Part shown: positions 16,353 through 26,600 of the stretch, in pieces
Layout of the letters: each line of letters starts with the position of its first letter
Position numbering within the stretch: the stretch's first letter is position 1
NCBI RefSeq assembly: GCF_022376295.1
Contig: NZ_CP060140.1
Coordinates: forward strand, 3,352,356-3,416,355
DNA: 64,000 nt
Direction of reading: 5' to 3'
Source of the DNA: Nodularia sphaerocarpa UHCC 0038
GTDB lineage: Bacteria; Cyanobacteriota; Cyanobacteriia; Cyanobacteriales; Nostocaceae
The notes under the pieces: generated by a model
Seen by the model: only the letters and a program-made list of their open reading frames with translations
Told to the model about the DNA's origin: nothing
Database searches by the model: none
Translations under genes and position numbers: made by a program

Positions 16353-16946
16353 CTACGGACGTTCTTCAATTACACGGTCGATTAAACCGTATTCTTTGGC
16401 TTCAGCAGCAGACATGAAAAAGTCACGATCCATGTCTTTTTCAATCTTCGATATCGCCTGACCAGTCTTATCAGCATAAATACCGTTAAGCTGGTGACGA
16501 ATCCGCAGAATTTCTCTGGCTTCAATTTCGATATCGCTGGCTTGTCCACGAGTACCACCAGAGGGCTGGTGAATCATAATCCGAGAATGAGGCAATGCCA
16601 TTCTTTTACCCTTGGTGCCGGCTGCTAGCAGGAATGATCCCATTGAGGCGGCTAAACCTACACAAATTGTCACCACATCTGATTTGATGTGTTGCATGGT
16701 GTCAAAAATCGCCATGCCGGATGTCACCATACCACCAGGGGAATTTATGTATAAATAAATATCCTTACCTGGATCGTCTGAATCCAGATACAGCATGACA
16801 GCGATAATTTGGTTAGCAATTTCATCATCAACATCTCGTCCCAGGAAAATAATTCTTTCCCGGTAAAGGCGATCGTAAATACTAATCCAATCTGTATATT
16901 GTCCTCCGGGCATCCGGTAAGGTACTTTAGGAACACCTATAGGCAT
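16353..16946 (-). CDS. clpP3: ATP-dependent Clp protease proteolytic subunit ClpP3
   Basis: 197 residues. Serine peptidase forming the Clp core with ClpR. The complete triad is visible: S101 in LAASMGSF, H126 in IMIHQP and D175 in KDMDRDFF. The MPIGVPKVPYRMPGG N-terminus is the plastid ClpP1/cyanobacterial ClpP3 type, and position directly downstream of clpR supports ClpP3. In Synechococcus the ClpP3/R ring partners with ClpC. It is probably co-transcribed with clpR across a 102-bp gap containing heptamer repeats. Confidence 0.92.
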   Translation of the reverse strand: MPIGVPKVPYRMPGGQYTDWISIYDRLYRERIIFLGRDVDDEIANQIIAVMLYLDSDDPGKDIYLYINSPGGMVTSGMAIFDTMQHIKSDVVTICVGLAASMGSFLLAAGTKGKRMALPHSRIMIHQPSGGTRGQASDIEIEAREILRIRHQLNGIYADKTGQAISKIEKDMDRDFFMSAAEAKEYGLIDRVIEERP

Positions 16947-16967
16947 CTTCGTTACTCCGCTTGTAAT

Positions 16968-17030
16968 TTAGTCATTAGTCATGAGTCATTGGTGATCAGT
17001 CATTAGTCATTGGTGAATTTCCCAAAGCAT
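16968..17030. repeat. Heptamer-type repeats in clpR-clpP3 spacer
   Basis: Units of GTCATTAG, GTCATGA and GTCATTGG recur between the two clp genes, in the same family as the arrays at 2725 and 53388 in the opposite orientation. Confidence 0.7.
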
Positions 17031-17048
17031 AATGACTATCCACTGTAC

Positions 17049-17711
17049 TTAGAGAACACTGGCAGGTAAGGGGGGATTGGCGAGTTCTTCTTTCTCAAAA
17101 ACTCGGTCAATCAAACCGTATTCCCTGGCTTCATAAGGAGTCATGTATAACAGACGATCCATGTCCTTGGTAATTTTCTCAGGTGCTTGTCCTGTGGTAC
17201 TAGCCAGAATATCAACCAAGGAAACTTTGTTGATCAGAACTTCTCTTGCCCGAATTTGAATATCCGTTGCTTGACCTTGGGCGTAACTCTTCGGTTGATG
17301 CAGGATAATAGAGGAGTGGGGCAAACTGGCGCGGCAACCTTTTGTACCAGCACTGAGTAGCATCGCCGCCATACCCATTGCCGAACCAATGCAAATGGTG
17401 TGGATGGGAGGCTTGATGTATTTCATCGTGTCATAGATGGCGAAGGCTTCGGTTTCAAAGCCAATGGGTTCGCCACTATAGCCGGAAGTACCCGTTGAGT
17501 TGATGTAGATTTTAATCGGCTTTTCGGGGTCTTCGGACTGTAAATAAAGCAATTCGGCAATAATTAATTCCGTAACCGCCGGCACTAATGGCATTCCCAG
17601 ATAGACAATTCGTTCCTTGATCAATAAGGAAGGTAAATCTGGCGGCGGTGTCCGGTAAAAACTATCACCTTGATAAGGGGCTTGCACAGCCTTGATGGGG
17701 GAATTGTCCAT
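17049..17711 (-). CDS. clpR: Catalytically inactive Clp subunit ClpR
   Basis: 220 residues with the ClpP fold but a broken triad. Aligning ICIGSAMGMAAML with active ClpP puts G113 at the catalytic Ser position, and KDMDRLLYM puts L187 at the catalytic Asp position; H138 (LHQP) remains. It also carries the ClpR-type insertion STGTSGYSGEPIGFETEA. ClpR assembles with ClpP3 in cyanobacteria and is structural. It is the upstream gene of the pair. Confidence 0.92.
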   Translation of the reverse strand: MDNSPIKAVQAPYQGDSFYRTPPPDLPSLLIKERIVYLGMPLVPAVTELIIAELLYLQSEDPEKPIKIYINSTGTSGYSGEPIGFETEAFAIYDTMKYIKPPIHTICIGSAMGMAAMLLSAGTKGCRASLPHSSIILHQPKSYAQGQATDIQIRAREVLINKVSLVDILASTTGQAPEKITKDMDRLLYMTPYEAREYGLIDRVFEKEELANPPLPASVL

Positions 17712-18018
17712 AGCAACTGATCGCCTGAAACTATGCCGTTAACTGTAATACATCCTAACGCGATGCTAGCCTACATCAAGTGTGGATTTCTCGCTAATTA
17801 GTCATTGGTCAATCAATTTTAGATTTTAGATTTTAGATTTTGGATTAGACTGCAATCTAAAATACTCTCTGCGCTGCGTACGCTACGAAGATCGCAAATC
17901 CAAAATCCAAAATTCTTTACGGACCAGTCCCCAATCCCCACTCCCCAATTTTTCCGTAGTGCTGATGTGGCGTTTTGAAGTTATTTATATAAGATATGCT
18001 AACTAGGAATTTTGGGTT
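17712..18018. other. Intergenic region
   Basis: 307 bp between divergent clpR and the VWA genes. It contains an AT-rich direct and inverted set, (AGATTTT)n with TCCAAAATCC (about 17819-17912), presumably a degenerate dispersed repeat. No gene found. Confidence 0.6.
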
Positions 18019-19275
18019 ATGAAGGTCAATTTGCAGCCTACCTTGAATGATGGTAATTTGGACGCGCATCAACCGAGTAGTCAACGTCAGTTGGCTGTTT
18101 CGATTTCAGCGATCGCAGAAATTCAAGACCGCAATATTCCGCTCAATCTATGCTTAATTCTCGATCATAGTGGTTCCATGCACGGGCGACCTCTAGAAAC
18201 TGTGAAGCAAGCAGCGATTGGTCTGGTGGATAAACTCAAGCCTGGCGATCGCCTGAGTGTTGTCGCTTTTGACCACCGTGCCACAGTTTTAGTCCCTAAT
18301 CAAACGATTACCAACCCAGGACAAATTAAAAAACAAATTAACAGCCTCACGGCCGACGGTGGAACAGCCATTGATGAAGGTTTACGTTTGGGGATAGAAG
18401 AATTAGCCAAGGGAAAAAAAGAAACTGTTTCTCAAGCCTTTTTATTAACTGATGGTGAAAATGAACACGGTGATAATCAACGCTGTTTGAAATTTGCTCA
18501 ACTGGCGACTGGCTATAATTTGACTTTGAACACATTAGGATTTGGTGACAAATGGAATCAGGATGTTTTAGAAAAAATCGCTGATGCTGGCTTAGGTAGC
18601 CTCTCCCACATTCAAAAACCCGAACAAGCCGCAGATGAGTTTAACCGCTTGTTCAGCCGGGTGCAAACGGTGGGATTAACCAATGCTTATTTACTCATTT
18701 CCCTAAAACCTCATATCCGGCTAGCGGAACTCAAACCCATAGCCCAAGTTGCTCCAGACACCATTGAGTTACCCATACAGCAAGAAGCAGATGGACGCTT
18801 TGCTGTGCGCTTGGGAGATTTAATGAAAGATTCAGGACGGGTGATTTTGGCTAATATTTATCTGGGACAGTTACCAGAAGGTAAACAGGCGATCGCTCAA
18901 GTCCAAGTCCGCTACGATGACCCGGCTCAAAATAAAATGGGTTTATTGACAGATAATATCCCAGTCTATGCCAATGTGACTGGGGTTTACCAACCACAGA
19001 TAGATTCGGGTGTGCAACAGTCTATTTTGGCTTTAGCCAAATACCGACAAACCCAGTTAGCTGAGACCAAATTGCAACAGGGCGATCGCGCAGGTGCAGC
19101 CACAATGCTACAAACTGCGGCGAAAACTGCTCTGCAAATGGGAGATCAAAGTGCAGCGACTGTGTTACAAACTTCAGCCACCCAACTCCAATCTGGTGGT
19201 GACTTATCGGAGAGCGATCGCAAGAAAACCAGAATTGTCTCAAAAACCGTGTTGCAAGATACTCCTCCACAATGA
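18019..19275 (+). CDS. VWA-domain protein, first of tandem pair
   Basis: 418 residues. A von Willebrand A domain (about 38-215) with MIDAS metal site D-x-S-x-S in LILDHSGSMHG, T in GGTAIDEG and D in LLTDGEN. The remainder (about 225-418) is a beta-rich stretch then helices (QQSILALAKYRQTQLAETKLQQGDRAGAATML). No signal peptide is seen, so it is likely cytoplasmic. VWA proteins make metal-dependent protein contacts. It overlaps the next VWA gene by 4 nt, so they form an operon. Partner unknown; no MoxR ATPase gene is in view. Confidence 0.85.
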   Translation: MKVNLQPTLNDGNLDAHQPSSQRQLAVSISAIAEIQDRNIPLNLCLILDHSGSMHGRPLETVKQAAIGLVDKLKPGDRLSVVAFDHRATVLVPNQTITNPGQIKKQINSLTADGGTAIDEGLRLGIEELAKGKKETVSQAFLLTDGENEHGDNQRCLKFAQLATGYNLTLNTLGFGDKWNQDVLEKIADAGLGSLSHIQKPEQAADEFNRLFSRVQTVGLTNAYLLISLKPHIRLAELKPIAQVAPDTIELPIQQEADGRFAVRLGDLMKDSGRVILANIYLGQLPEGKQAIAQVQVRYDDPAQNKMGLLTDNIPVYANVTGVYQPQIDSGVQQSILALAKYRQTQLAETKLQQGDRAGAATMLQTAAKTALQMGDQSAATVLQTSATQLQSGGDLSESDRKKTRIVSKTVLQDTPPQ

Positions 19276-20579
19276 AAGCTCAATTGCTCTGTGCCTTAAA
19301 TGATACGAATGTTGATGCGGCTCAATCGAGCAACCAACGTCAACTATCTATTTCAATTTCTGCGATCGCCGATGAACTTGATCAACATTTGCCACTCAAC
19401 TTATGCTTAATTCTAGATAAAAGTGGTTCCATGCAAGGTCAACCCATCGCCACAGTAATTCAGGCCGTAGAGCAATTATTGGATCGGCTACAGCCAAGTG
19501 ATAGCGAAACGCCCACCTTTGGCGACCGCATTTCGGTTGTAGCCTTTGCTGGTACTGCCCAAGTGATTATCCCTAACCAAACAGTCCAAGATATCGCAGC
19601 TATTAAAGCCCAGATTCAAAAGAAACTCAAAGCTAAGGGCGGTACAGCAATTGCCGAGGGTTTACAACTGGGAATCATAGAACTGATGAAAGGGACAAAA
19701 GGAGCAGTTTCCCAAGCATTTCTGCTCACAGACGGTCATGGTGAAAGCAGTTTACGGATTTGGAAATTTGAAATTGGCAAAGACGACAATAAACGCTGTC
19801 TAGAACTAGCACATAAAGCCACAAAAATCAACCTGACTATCAACACTCTGGGTTTTGGTAATGATTGGAACCATAATCTATTGGAAAAAATTGCTGATGC
19901 AGGAGGTGGCACTCTAGCCTACATTGAGCGTCCTGAACAAGCATTAGATCAGTTTCGTCATTTATTGCAGCGCATTCAGTCTGTGAGGCTTACCAATGCC
20001 TACTTGTTGCTGTCTTTGGTTCCTCATGTCCGCCTAGCAGAATTTAAACCCATTGCCCAAGTTTCCCCAGACACCATTGAGTTACCAGTGCAGACAGAAA
20101 CTCATGGAGGCTTTGCCGTGCGCTTGGGTGATTTAATGCAAGATATGGAACGAGTAGTTTTGGCGAATATTTATCTGGGACAATTACCAGAAGGTAAACA
20201 AGTCATCGGACATTTACAAATCCGCTACGATGATCCATCTGTAAATAAACAGGATTTAGTTTCACCGATGGTAGCGATCTATGCAGATGTGGTCAAGCCT
20301 TATCGACCTGCGCCTAATCCCTCAGTGCAGCAGTCTATTTTGGCATTAGCTAAGTATAGACAAACACAGTTAGCCGAAACAAAATTGCATCAAGGCGATC
20401 GCACTGGTGCAGCCACAATGTTACAAACTGCTGCTAACACCGCCTTACAAATAGGAGATCGAGCCGCAGCCACAGTCTTACAAACCTCCGCCACCCGTCT
20501 GCAAGCAGGGGAAGAACTTTCAGAAGCCGACCTCAAAAAAACGAGGATGGTATCAAAGACAATTTTACAAGATTCTTAG
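19272..20579 (+). CDS. VWA-domain protein, second of tandem pair
   Basis: 435 residues and a clear paralogue of the preceding protein over its whole length, including MIDAS LILDKSGSMQG, GGTAIAEG and LLTDGHG. It differs by insertions after the MIDAS helix (SDSETPTFG) and after the LLTDG strand (ESSLRIWKFEIGK). The ATGA overlap with the upstream gene indicates translational coupling. Tandem duplication with coupled translation suggests a heteromeric complex (inference). Confidence 0.85.
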   Translation: MKAQLLCALNDTNVDAAQSSNQRQLSISISAIADELDQHLPLNLCLILDKSGSMQGQPIATVIQAVEQLLDRLQPSDSETPTFGDRISVVAFAGTAQVIIPNQTVQDIAAIKAQIQKKLKAKGGTAIAEGLQLGIIELMKGTKGAVSQAFLLTDGHGESSLRIWKFEIGKDDNKRCLELAHKATKINLTINTLGFGNDWNHNLLEKIADAGGGTLAYIERPEQALDQFRHLLQRIQSVRLTNAYLLLSLVPHVRLAEFKPIAQVSPDTIELPVQTETHGGFAVRLGDLMQDMERVVLANIYLGQLPEGKQVIGHLQIRYDDPSVNKQDLVSPMVAIYADVVKPYRPAPNPSVQQSILALAKYRQTQLAETKLHQGDRTGAATMLQTAANTALQIGDRAAATVLQTSATRLQAGEELSEADLKKTRMVSKTILQDS

Positions 20580-21235
20580 AGGATGTTTGAGAACTCCTAG
20601 AGTATACCAAAGACCCCCCTTCCATACCTCTTTCCCAAGCATCGACAGACTGTCAAACCCCCATTCCAGCAACAAAAGTTTTTCCTTTTCCCTCTCCACC
20701 CCTACAGGGGGGAGTCCATATGTTCCCTCTCCTTTCAGGAGAGGGCTAGGGAGAGGTTTCTTAGGCATAGGGTAGGACCCTATGCCTGCCCTCTTATTAA
20801 ATATAAAGTTTTGTAAATAAACTATTGATTTGCGTATAAATTATTGACTACAGCCGATATCCAAATAGAAACAAACGATCGCTTACTTAATTCATATCAT
20901 GTCCACTTGATTACTTATTAAAACCGAAGAACCCCACCCCGCCAAAGCTGTGCTTTGTCTCCCCTCCGGTGCCGGCCTTGAGGGGATTAAGGGGTGGGGT
21001 GCAATGACTGTGGGAATCATAACTAATTATGCGGACATGATATCAGGCATCTATGTATTCAGAAAAGGAGAGAGAGCAGCTTGTGGTTAAATATTCGGGA
21101 AAACCAGCAAAATTTACCTAATCTTTAAAGTATTTACGGATCTAAAAACTTTAAACTTGTGCTATCTGCTGAAAAATTGCCACACTGGATATTTTCGGAG
21201 TTCCTAATTTTACATCTGCTTTTGGTAAAAAAAGA
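20580..21235. other. Intergenic region with family C MITE-like element
   Basis: 656 bp. Starts with AGAGGATGTTTGAGAA, which resembles one end of the family B element without a matching second end. Contains the dispersed CCCTCTCC...GGAGAGGG repeat (about 20690-20760) and the family C element (20894-21043). No gene accepted. Confidence 0.6.
20894..21043. mobile_element. MITE-like element, family C, copy 2
   Basis: 150 bp with ATATCATGTCC at the left and GGACATGATAT at the right. The core closely follows the 7206-7355 copy, including AAAGCTGTGCTTTG and AAGGGGTGGGGTGCAATGAC. Equal length in both copies argues for a defined element rather than chance similarity. Confidence 0.75.
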
Positions 21236-22390
21236 ATGAAAAAACAATTCGTGCAACTTAGCACCTTCGCCATTTGTACAACATTGACCGTTATTATCGG
21301 AACCAGAATTGAAAAGCTACTACCGAATAACCAAACACAAGAAAGCCACCCTCATAGTGCCTTAGCGCAAACAGCCGAAGAAAACATTTCCCGTCAAGTT
21401 TATCAACAAGCCAATCCGGCGACAGTCACCGTTCAGACAGGTAGAGGACATGGTAGTGGTTTTGTGGTTAGTCAAGATGGGTTAATTATCACCAACGCCC
21501 ATGTAATTAAACCACCACCAGCAAAACATCAAGAAGAAAACTATAATCCCCATGATTTTCCTAGCGTAGTGACTGTAGTATTCGCCGATGGCAGAAAAGT
21601 CGCAGCTGATGTCCTGGGTTTTGCCAAAGAAGGACTAGATTTAGCAGTTCTCAAAATCCACAATCAGAAAAACTTATCTACACTACCTTTGGCGACAGCT
21701 GGAGCGGCCTTTGTAGGCGATCGCGTTTTTGCGCTTGGGACTCCTCTCAAGGCAAAGTATCAAAATACCTTTACCCAAGGTTACATCAGCCGGATTAATT
21801 CAGGCAATGGTGATATTCAACATGACGCAGTGATTCAGGGTGGTAATTCGGGAGGCCCGCTTCTCAATACCAAAGGTCAAGTAATTGGTGTGAATACATC
21901 AGGGTATGGAGTTAGCAAATTAAATAGCGGGATGAACTTTGCCATTCCTGTTGCTCAAGTTCATTCATTTATCACCGCAGCTAGAACCAGAAATATTTCT
22001 AGTACATCTACCATATTTAATCCCCAGAAAAAACCACAGATTGTAGCGATCGCACTCAACAGTCAAGAAATTAAAGGCAGTTTAGAGCAAAGCGATCGCC
22101 GCCGAGAAAATGGTAGTTTTATCAACTTATACCAATTTCAGGGACAAATCGGACAACAAATAGACATTGAGATGAAAAGTCAAATCATTAACCCAGTCTT
22201 AATTCTGTACAAAATTACAGCTGATGGCACACCTGAAGAAATAGCCCAAAACATTGACAGAGGTCCAGGAGATTTAAATGCACAAATTGTCACAACATTA
22301 CCAGAAAATGGAGACTATGTAATCTTCGCCACCTCCTTAGAAGCAGGAGAAACCGGCAATTACACCTTACGCGCCACAGCTACACCCTAA
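21236..22390 (+). CDS. HtrA-like secreted serine protease with C-terminal PPC-type domain
   Basis: 384 residues. A hydrophobic N-terminal segment (about 6-22) should export or anchor it. Trypsin-like domain about 55-250 with triad H89 (ITNAHV), D136 (GLDLAVL) and S205 (GGNSGGPL). No PDZ domain follows, unlike DegP/DegQ; instead about 275-384 is a pre-peptidase C-terminal-like beta-sandwich (YQFQGQIGQQIDIEM ... YVIFATSLEAGETGNYTL). It probably acts in the periplasm or outside the cell. It opens the protease-rich region 21-39 kb and is followed immediately by a family B repeat. Confidence 0.88.
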   Translation: MKKQFVQLSTFAICTTLTVIIGTRIEKLLPNNQTQESHPHSALAQTAEENISRQVYQQANPATVTVQTGRGHGSGFVVSQDGLIITNAHVIKPPPAKHQEENYNPHDFPSVVTVVFADGRKVAADVLGFAKEGLDLAVLKIHNQKNLSTLPLATAGAAFVGDRVFALGTPLKAKYQNTFTQGYISRINSGNGDIQHDAVIQGGNSGGPLLNTKGQVIGVNTSGYGVSKLNSGMNFAIPVAQVHSFITAARTRNISSTSTIFNPQKKPQIVAIALNSQEIKGSLEQSDRRRENGSFINLYQFQGQIGQQIDIEMKSQIINPVLILYKITADGTPEEIAQNIDRGPGDLNAQIVTTLPENGDYVIFATSLEAGETGNYTLRATATP

Positions 22391-22588
22391 AACGATGTTT
22401 GAAAAGTTTTGGGCGAATATAACTCGCTACTACACAGGCATGACGCGTAGCGGCTTCCCGTAGGGAACTCCACCTGCGTGGACTAATGAAAAAATGGGTT
22501 TTTTAACCCGCGCAGGCGGGTTTAGTTTGTATAGCCGCGACTTCTAGTCGCCAGGGCTGTAATAAATTAGACTTTTCAAACAACCCCT
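22391..22588. mobile_element. Degenerate family B inverted-repeat element
   Basis: Begins right after the protease stop with CGATGTTTGAAAAGTTTTGGGC and ends CTTTTCAAACAACCCC. Inside is the shared core of a GGCGGGTTT hairpin and CGCGACTTCTAGTCGCC. Ends have drifted from AGAGGATG. Confidence 0.65.
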
Positions 22589-22665
22589 AAAACAACCAGC
22601 AAATTTATCATCAAATTTGCTGACAAATCTCATTCAACCTTAGTTCAAATTAAAAAATTAGACAC

Positions 22666-23265
22666 ATGAAAAACAAATCATTCCTCATCGGCTTAGGACT
22701 TGTTGCTTGCACAGTTCTCACCAGCTTCAGTATTATATCTCCTAGTTTCAGCCAATCCACAGCCTCTAAAACTCAATCTAATCAAACCACATTTGTGTGT
22801 ACAACAAAATTTGATCAATCAAGTAGCCAAAGAATACCAGTTACAGCAGCTTGGATTCCCCAAAGAAAAAATCATGTATATTTCGTTGGTTGGAAATCCG
22901 AATACTTTCTTCAAAGTGGCTGGACAGCAGAAAAACGCTGTGAACACGTAACACAAAAATTCCAAGAATTGTACACCCAAAATCGGTTAAATTACATATC
23001 ATCCGGTAGGAATAATGGCTATCCCGTTATTTGTGGAGTAAGCAACTTAGGAGAGACTTGCAACGCCAACAATCAATTATTTACCCTGAGATCAGACACC
23101 AACCCTGATCAAGTAATACAAATACTCATGGATATTGCAGAAGGTAAAGCAACAGAAGGAATCCTGCTGCAAACCTCCGGTAATCAGAGATATATTCCCG
23201 TACAAGCCTTTTTGCTGCAATCTCCCATTATTGAAATTGAACAATCAGCAAACACCCAGAAATAA
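22666..23265 (+). CDS. COP23-domain secreted protein
   Basis: 199 residues. Signal peptide about 1-30 (FLIGLGLVACTVLTSFSIISPSFSQS). The mature part matches the COP23 (circadian oscillating protein) family pattern: FVCTTK, VYFVGWKSEYFLQSGWTAEKRCEHVTQKFQELY, NGYPVICGV, CNANNQLFTL, and a final IEGI-like helix region. COP23 was first described in a Cyanothece-type strain as a clock-controlled membrane-associated protein of unknown function. These genes often neighbour CHAT or trypsin-TPR genes, as here. Confidence 0.82.
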   Translation: MKNKSFLIGLGLVACTVLTSFSIISPSFSQSTASKTQSNQTTFVCTTKFDQSSSQRIPVTAAWIPQRKNHVYFVGWKSEYFLQSGWTAEKRCEHVTQKFQELYTQNRLNYISSGRNNGYPVICGVSNLGETCNANNQLFTLRSDTNPDQVIQILMDIAEGKATEGILLQTSGNQRYIPVQAFLLQSPIIEIEQSANTQK

Positions 23266-23653
23266 ACAAACCATAACCATAGAGTACCTGATCTCACATC
23301 TTGCATCTAGTAAAAGTAGGTTGGGTTAAGCAAAGCGAAACCCAACATCCTTAGAGGATGTTTGAAAAGTTTTGGGCGAATATAATTCGCTACTACACAG
23401 GCATAACGCGTAGCGGCTTCCCGTAGGGAAGTCCAGCGACCTGGACTAATGAAGAATTAAGGTTTTTAACCCACGCAGGTGGGTTTCGTCTGGATGGTTC
23501 CGCGACTTCTAGTCGCCAGGGTTAGTTTTCAAACATCCTCTTAACAGCCTAATGCCAAAAATACCTTTATTTTTCTTTCTTCCTTTGCGCCTTTGCGCCT
23601 TTGCGTGACACTAATTCATCTCACAATTCACCAACGCCAAAAAACGAAATCCC
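23266..23653. other. Intergenic region with two repeats
   Basis: 388 bp: GTAGGTTGGGTT repeat (23316-23350), complete family B element (23353-23541), a TTTGCGCC iterated stretch (about 23583-23605) and a leader shared with the inverted paralogue at 36.8 kb. No gene. Confidence 0.7.
23353..23541. mobile_element. MITE-like element, family B, complete copy
   Basis: 189 bp with terminal inverted repeats AGAGGATGTTTGAAAA at both ends. Core holds ACCCACGCAGGTGGGT and GCGACTTCTAGTCGC hairpins. Other copies: 22391-22588, 58438-58612 (opposite orientation) and a core-only remnant at about 45048-45105. Confidence 0.8.
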
Positions 23654-26600
23654 ATGAAAAAAAGCATCATTCTAATTACCACCCTACTACTCCTACCCAT
23701 CCCCACAACAGCCATAGAAAAAACCCCCAATACTCCCCCCCCCACCTGCCAAATAAAACCCGCCACCGAAGAAACAGGCGAATACTCAGAACCACAACTG
23801 CAAACCATAGCCAGCCAGACAACAGTCAGAGTCAGAGGAGATAGCAACGGCGGTTCAGGAACCCTACTCGCCAAACAAGGAAACACCTACCTAGTCATCA
23901 CCAACGCCCATGTAATTAGAGGCATAAACAACATCAAATTACAAACCACAGACAACAAAACCTACACAGCCAAAATCATCCCCAACCCCAACTTAGAAAA
24001 CCTAGACTTAGCCCTCATAGAATTTCAATCAAATCAAAACTATTGTCTTAGACAAATAACCAGCATCATTCCCAACCTTGAAACACCAGTCATGGCCGCC
24101 GGATATTCCTCTTACAAACAACAAATAGTCTATCGCACCGGAACAGTACAACAAATACCAGAAAAACCACTCAAAGAAGGTTATCAAATTGGCTACACCA
24201 GCGACATCGAACAGGGAATGAGTGGTGGTACAATCATTAATAGTCGCGGAAAAATTATTGGCATAAATGGCAAAAGTGCCTATCCTATACTAAATACAGG
24301 TTTTACCTATTCAGATGGAACAAAACCCACACAAACACAAATTCAAAAAATGCGGACAGTCAGTTGGGGAATACCAGTTTTCACTTTCTTAGCACAGGTA
24401 AACCCACAGACATTAACAGCTTATTCCCTACCTTTACCACAACATTCCTACACTATACCAGAAACTGGATTCACCGGATGGTTAGGAGAATTAGAACGAA
24501 AAGCCCAACAAATAACCGTCAGAATTGATAGTAGTAGTAATACTAATGGTTCTGGAATAATTATTGCTAAACATGGCGACACTTACACAGTTCTAACAGC
24601 AGCACACGTTGTCTGTGAAAGAGAAAATGCTACACAGCCATGTGGTAATTATAAATATCAAATACTTGCCCCAGATGGCAAACAATATCCTGTAGAGAAA
24701 AATACGATAAAAACAGAAGCAGGTTTAGATTTAGCCGTGTTGAGGTTTACGGCTAATCAGCAAACATACGAAGTTGCAACTTTAGCAGATTATAACCCTA
24801 AAGCAGATTATGGTCTTGAATATGCAAATTATATGTTTACTGCTGGTTATCCCAGGTTAGGAAATAACTCACCTTGGCGATTCACTGCGGGGCATATTGC
24901 TAATAAAGAACTTGGATTATTATTGGTTACTGCATCAGATTTTTCAAAAACAAAACTTGGTATTTTACAACAAACTAGTTTCTTAACTGGCGGATACGAG
25001 TTAGTCTATTCAAGTATTACTTATGGAGGCATGAGTGGAGGGCCTGTTTTAGACTCGATGGGACGAGTCATTGGCATTCATGGGCGAGGAGAAGGAGAAG
25101 AAGCCTATGATTCTCAAACAGGAGAGTGTGGTAGTAACTTTAGATGTGTAACTCAAATTGGGATGAGTTTAGGTATTCCTGTGAGTACTTTTTTAGCTAT
25201 TGCAACGCGACTAGATGTGCAACCACAAAAAGTGGAAAATACTCCAGCCACAGGATTGAATGAAGAACAAGTCAACTCCATAAAACAAGCATTAACATTA
25301 ACCGATATTTCCAACTCAAATGCAACGGCTGTTCAATGGCTAGAACGAGGTAATCAACTGTTACGATTAAGCCGTCACGCAGAAGCAATTGAAGCCTTTG
25401 AGCAAGTGATTAAACTTCAGCCATCTTTTGTTCATTTAGCCTATTTTGGCAAAGGTGGGACATTCTTAGACCAACAAAAATATCAAGAAGCACTAGTAGC
25501 ATTGGAGCAAGCTATTCATTACAAACGTGATTTTGCTATTGCTAGGCGACTTCAAATTCTAACGTATACTAATTTAGAACAATGGGATAAAGCATTAGTC
25601 GCAATAGAAAAATCAATTCGACTTCAGCCCAATAATCCAACAAATCATCTTATAAAAGGGATAGTCTTAATAAATTTACAAAAGTATATAGAAGCAAGTG
25701 CAGTGTTAAGCGAGGCTATAAAATTTCATCCTAGTCCGTTAGCGTATTTTTTACGTGGTGCAACATATCTACAGTATCAAAAATTAGATTTGGCTCTTGC
25801 TGATTTGAACCAAGCTATTCAAATGAGTCCTCAATATGCTTTGGCTTACTTAGGTCGTGGTGAACTGTACAGAGAGAAGAAAAAAGGTGAATTAGCCTTG
25901 GCTGATTTCAACCAAGCGATTGAGATTGATCCTAAATTGGCTCTTGCTTACAACAATCGTGGTCTTATTTACGATGAGCAGAAAAAGTGGGAATTAGCCT
26001 TGGCTGATTTCAACCAAGCGATTGAGATTGATCCTAAATTGGCTCTTGCTTATAACAACCGTGGTTTGGTTTACGAAGGCCAAGAGAGATGGGAATTAGC
26101 CATAGCTGATTACACAAAGGCGATTGAGATTAATCCTCAAGATGCTGATGCTTACAGAAATAGGGGTGACATATATAGAAAGCAAGAGAAATGGGAATTA
26201 GCCATAGCTGATTACACAAAAGCGATTGAGATTAATCCTCAATATGCTGTTTATAACAACCGTGGTTGGGTTTACGGAGAGCAGAAGAAATGGGAATTAG
26301 CCATAGCTGATTACACAAAGGCGATTGAGATTAATCCTCAAAATGCTGTTGTTTATAACAATCGTGGTCTGATTTACGAAGGCCAAGAGAGATGGGAATT
26401 AGCCATAGCTGATTACACAAAGGCGATTGAGATTAATCCTCAAAATGCTGTTGTTTATAACAATCGTGGTTTTGTATACGTACAGCAGAAAAAGTGGGGA
26501 TTAGCCCTGACTGATTTAAATCGGGCGATTGAAATTAACCCTAAATTGGCTAATCCTTACAACCATCGTGGTCATGTTTACAGAGAGCAGGAAAAATGGG

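Noticed and set aside
20578..20600. Additional family B element after the second VWA gene
   Set aside because: Only one end (AGAGGATGTTTGAGAA) is present; no matching second end or core hairpin was found.
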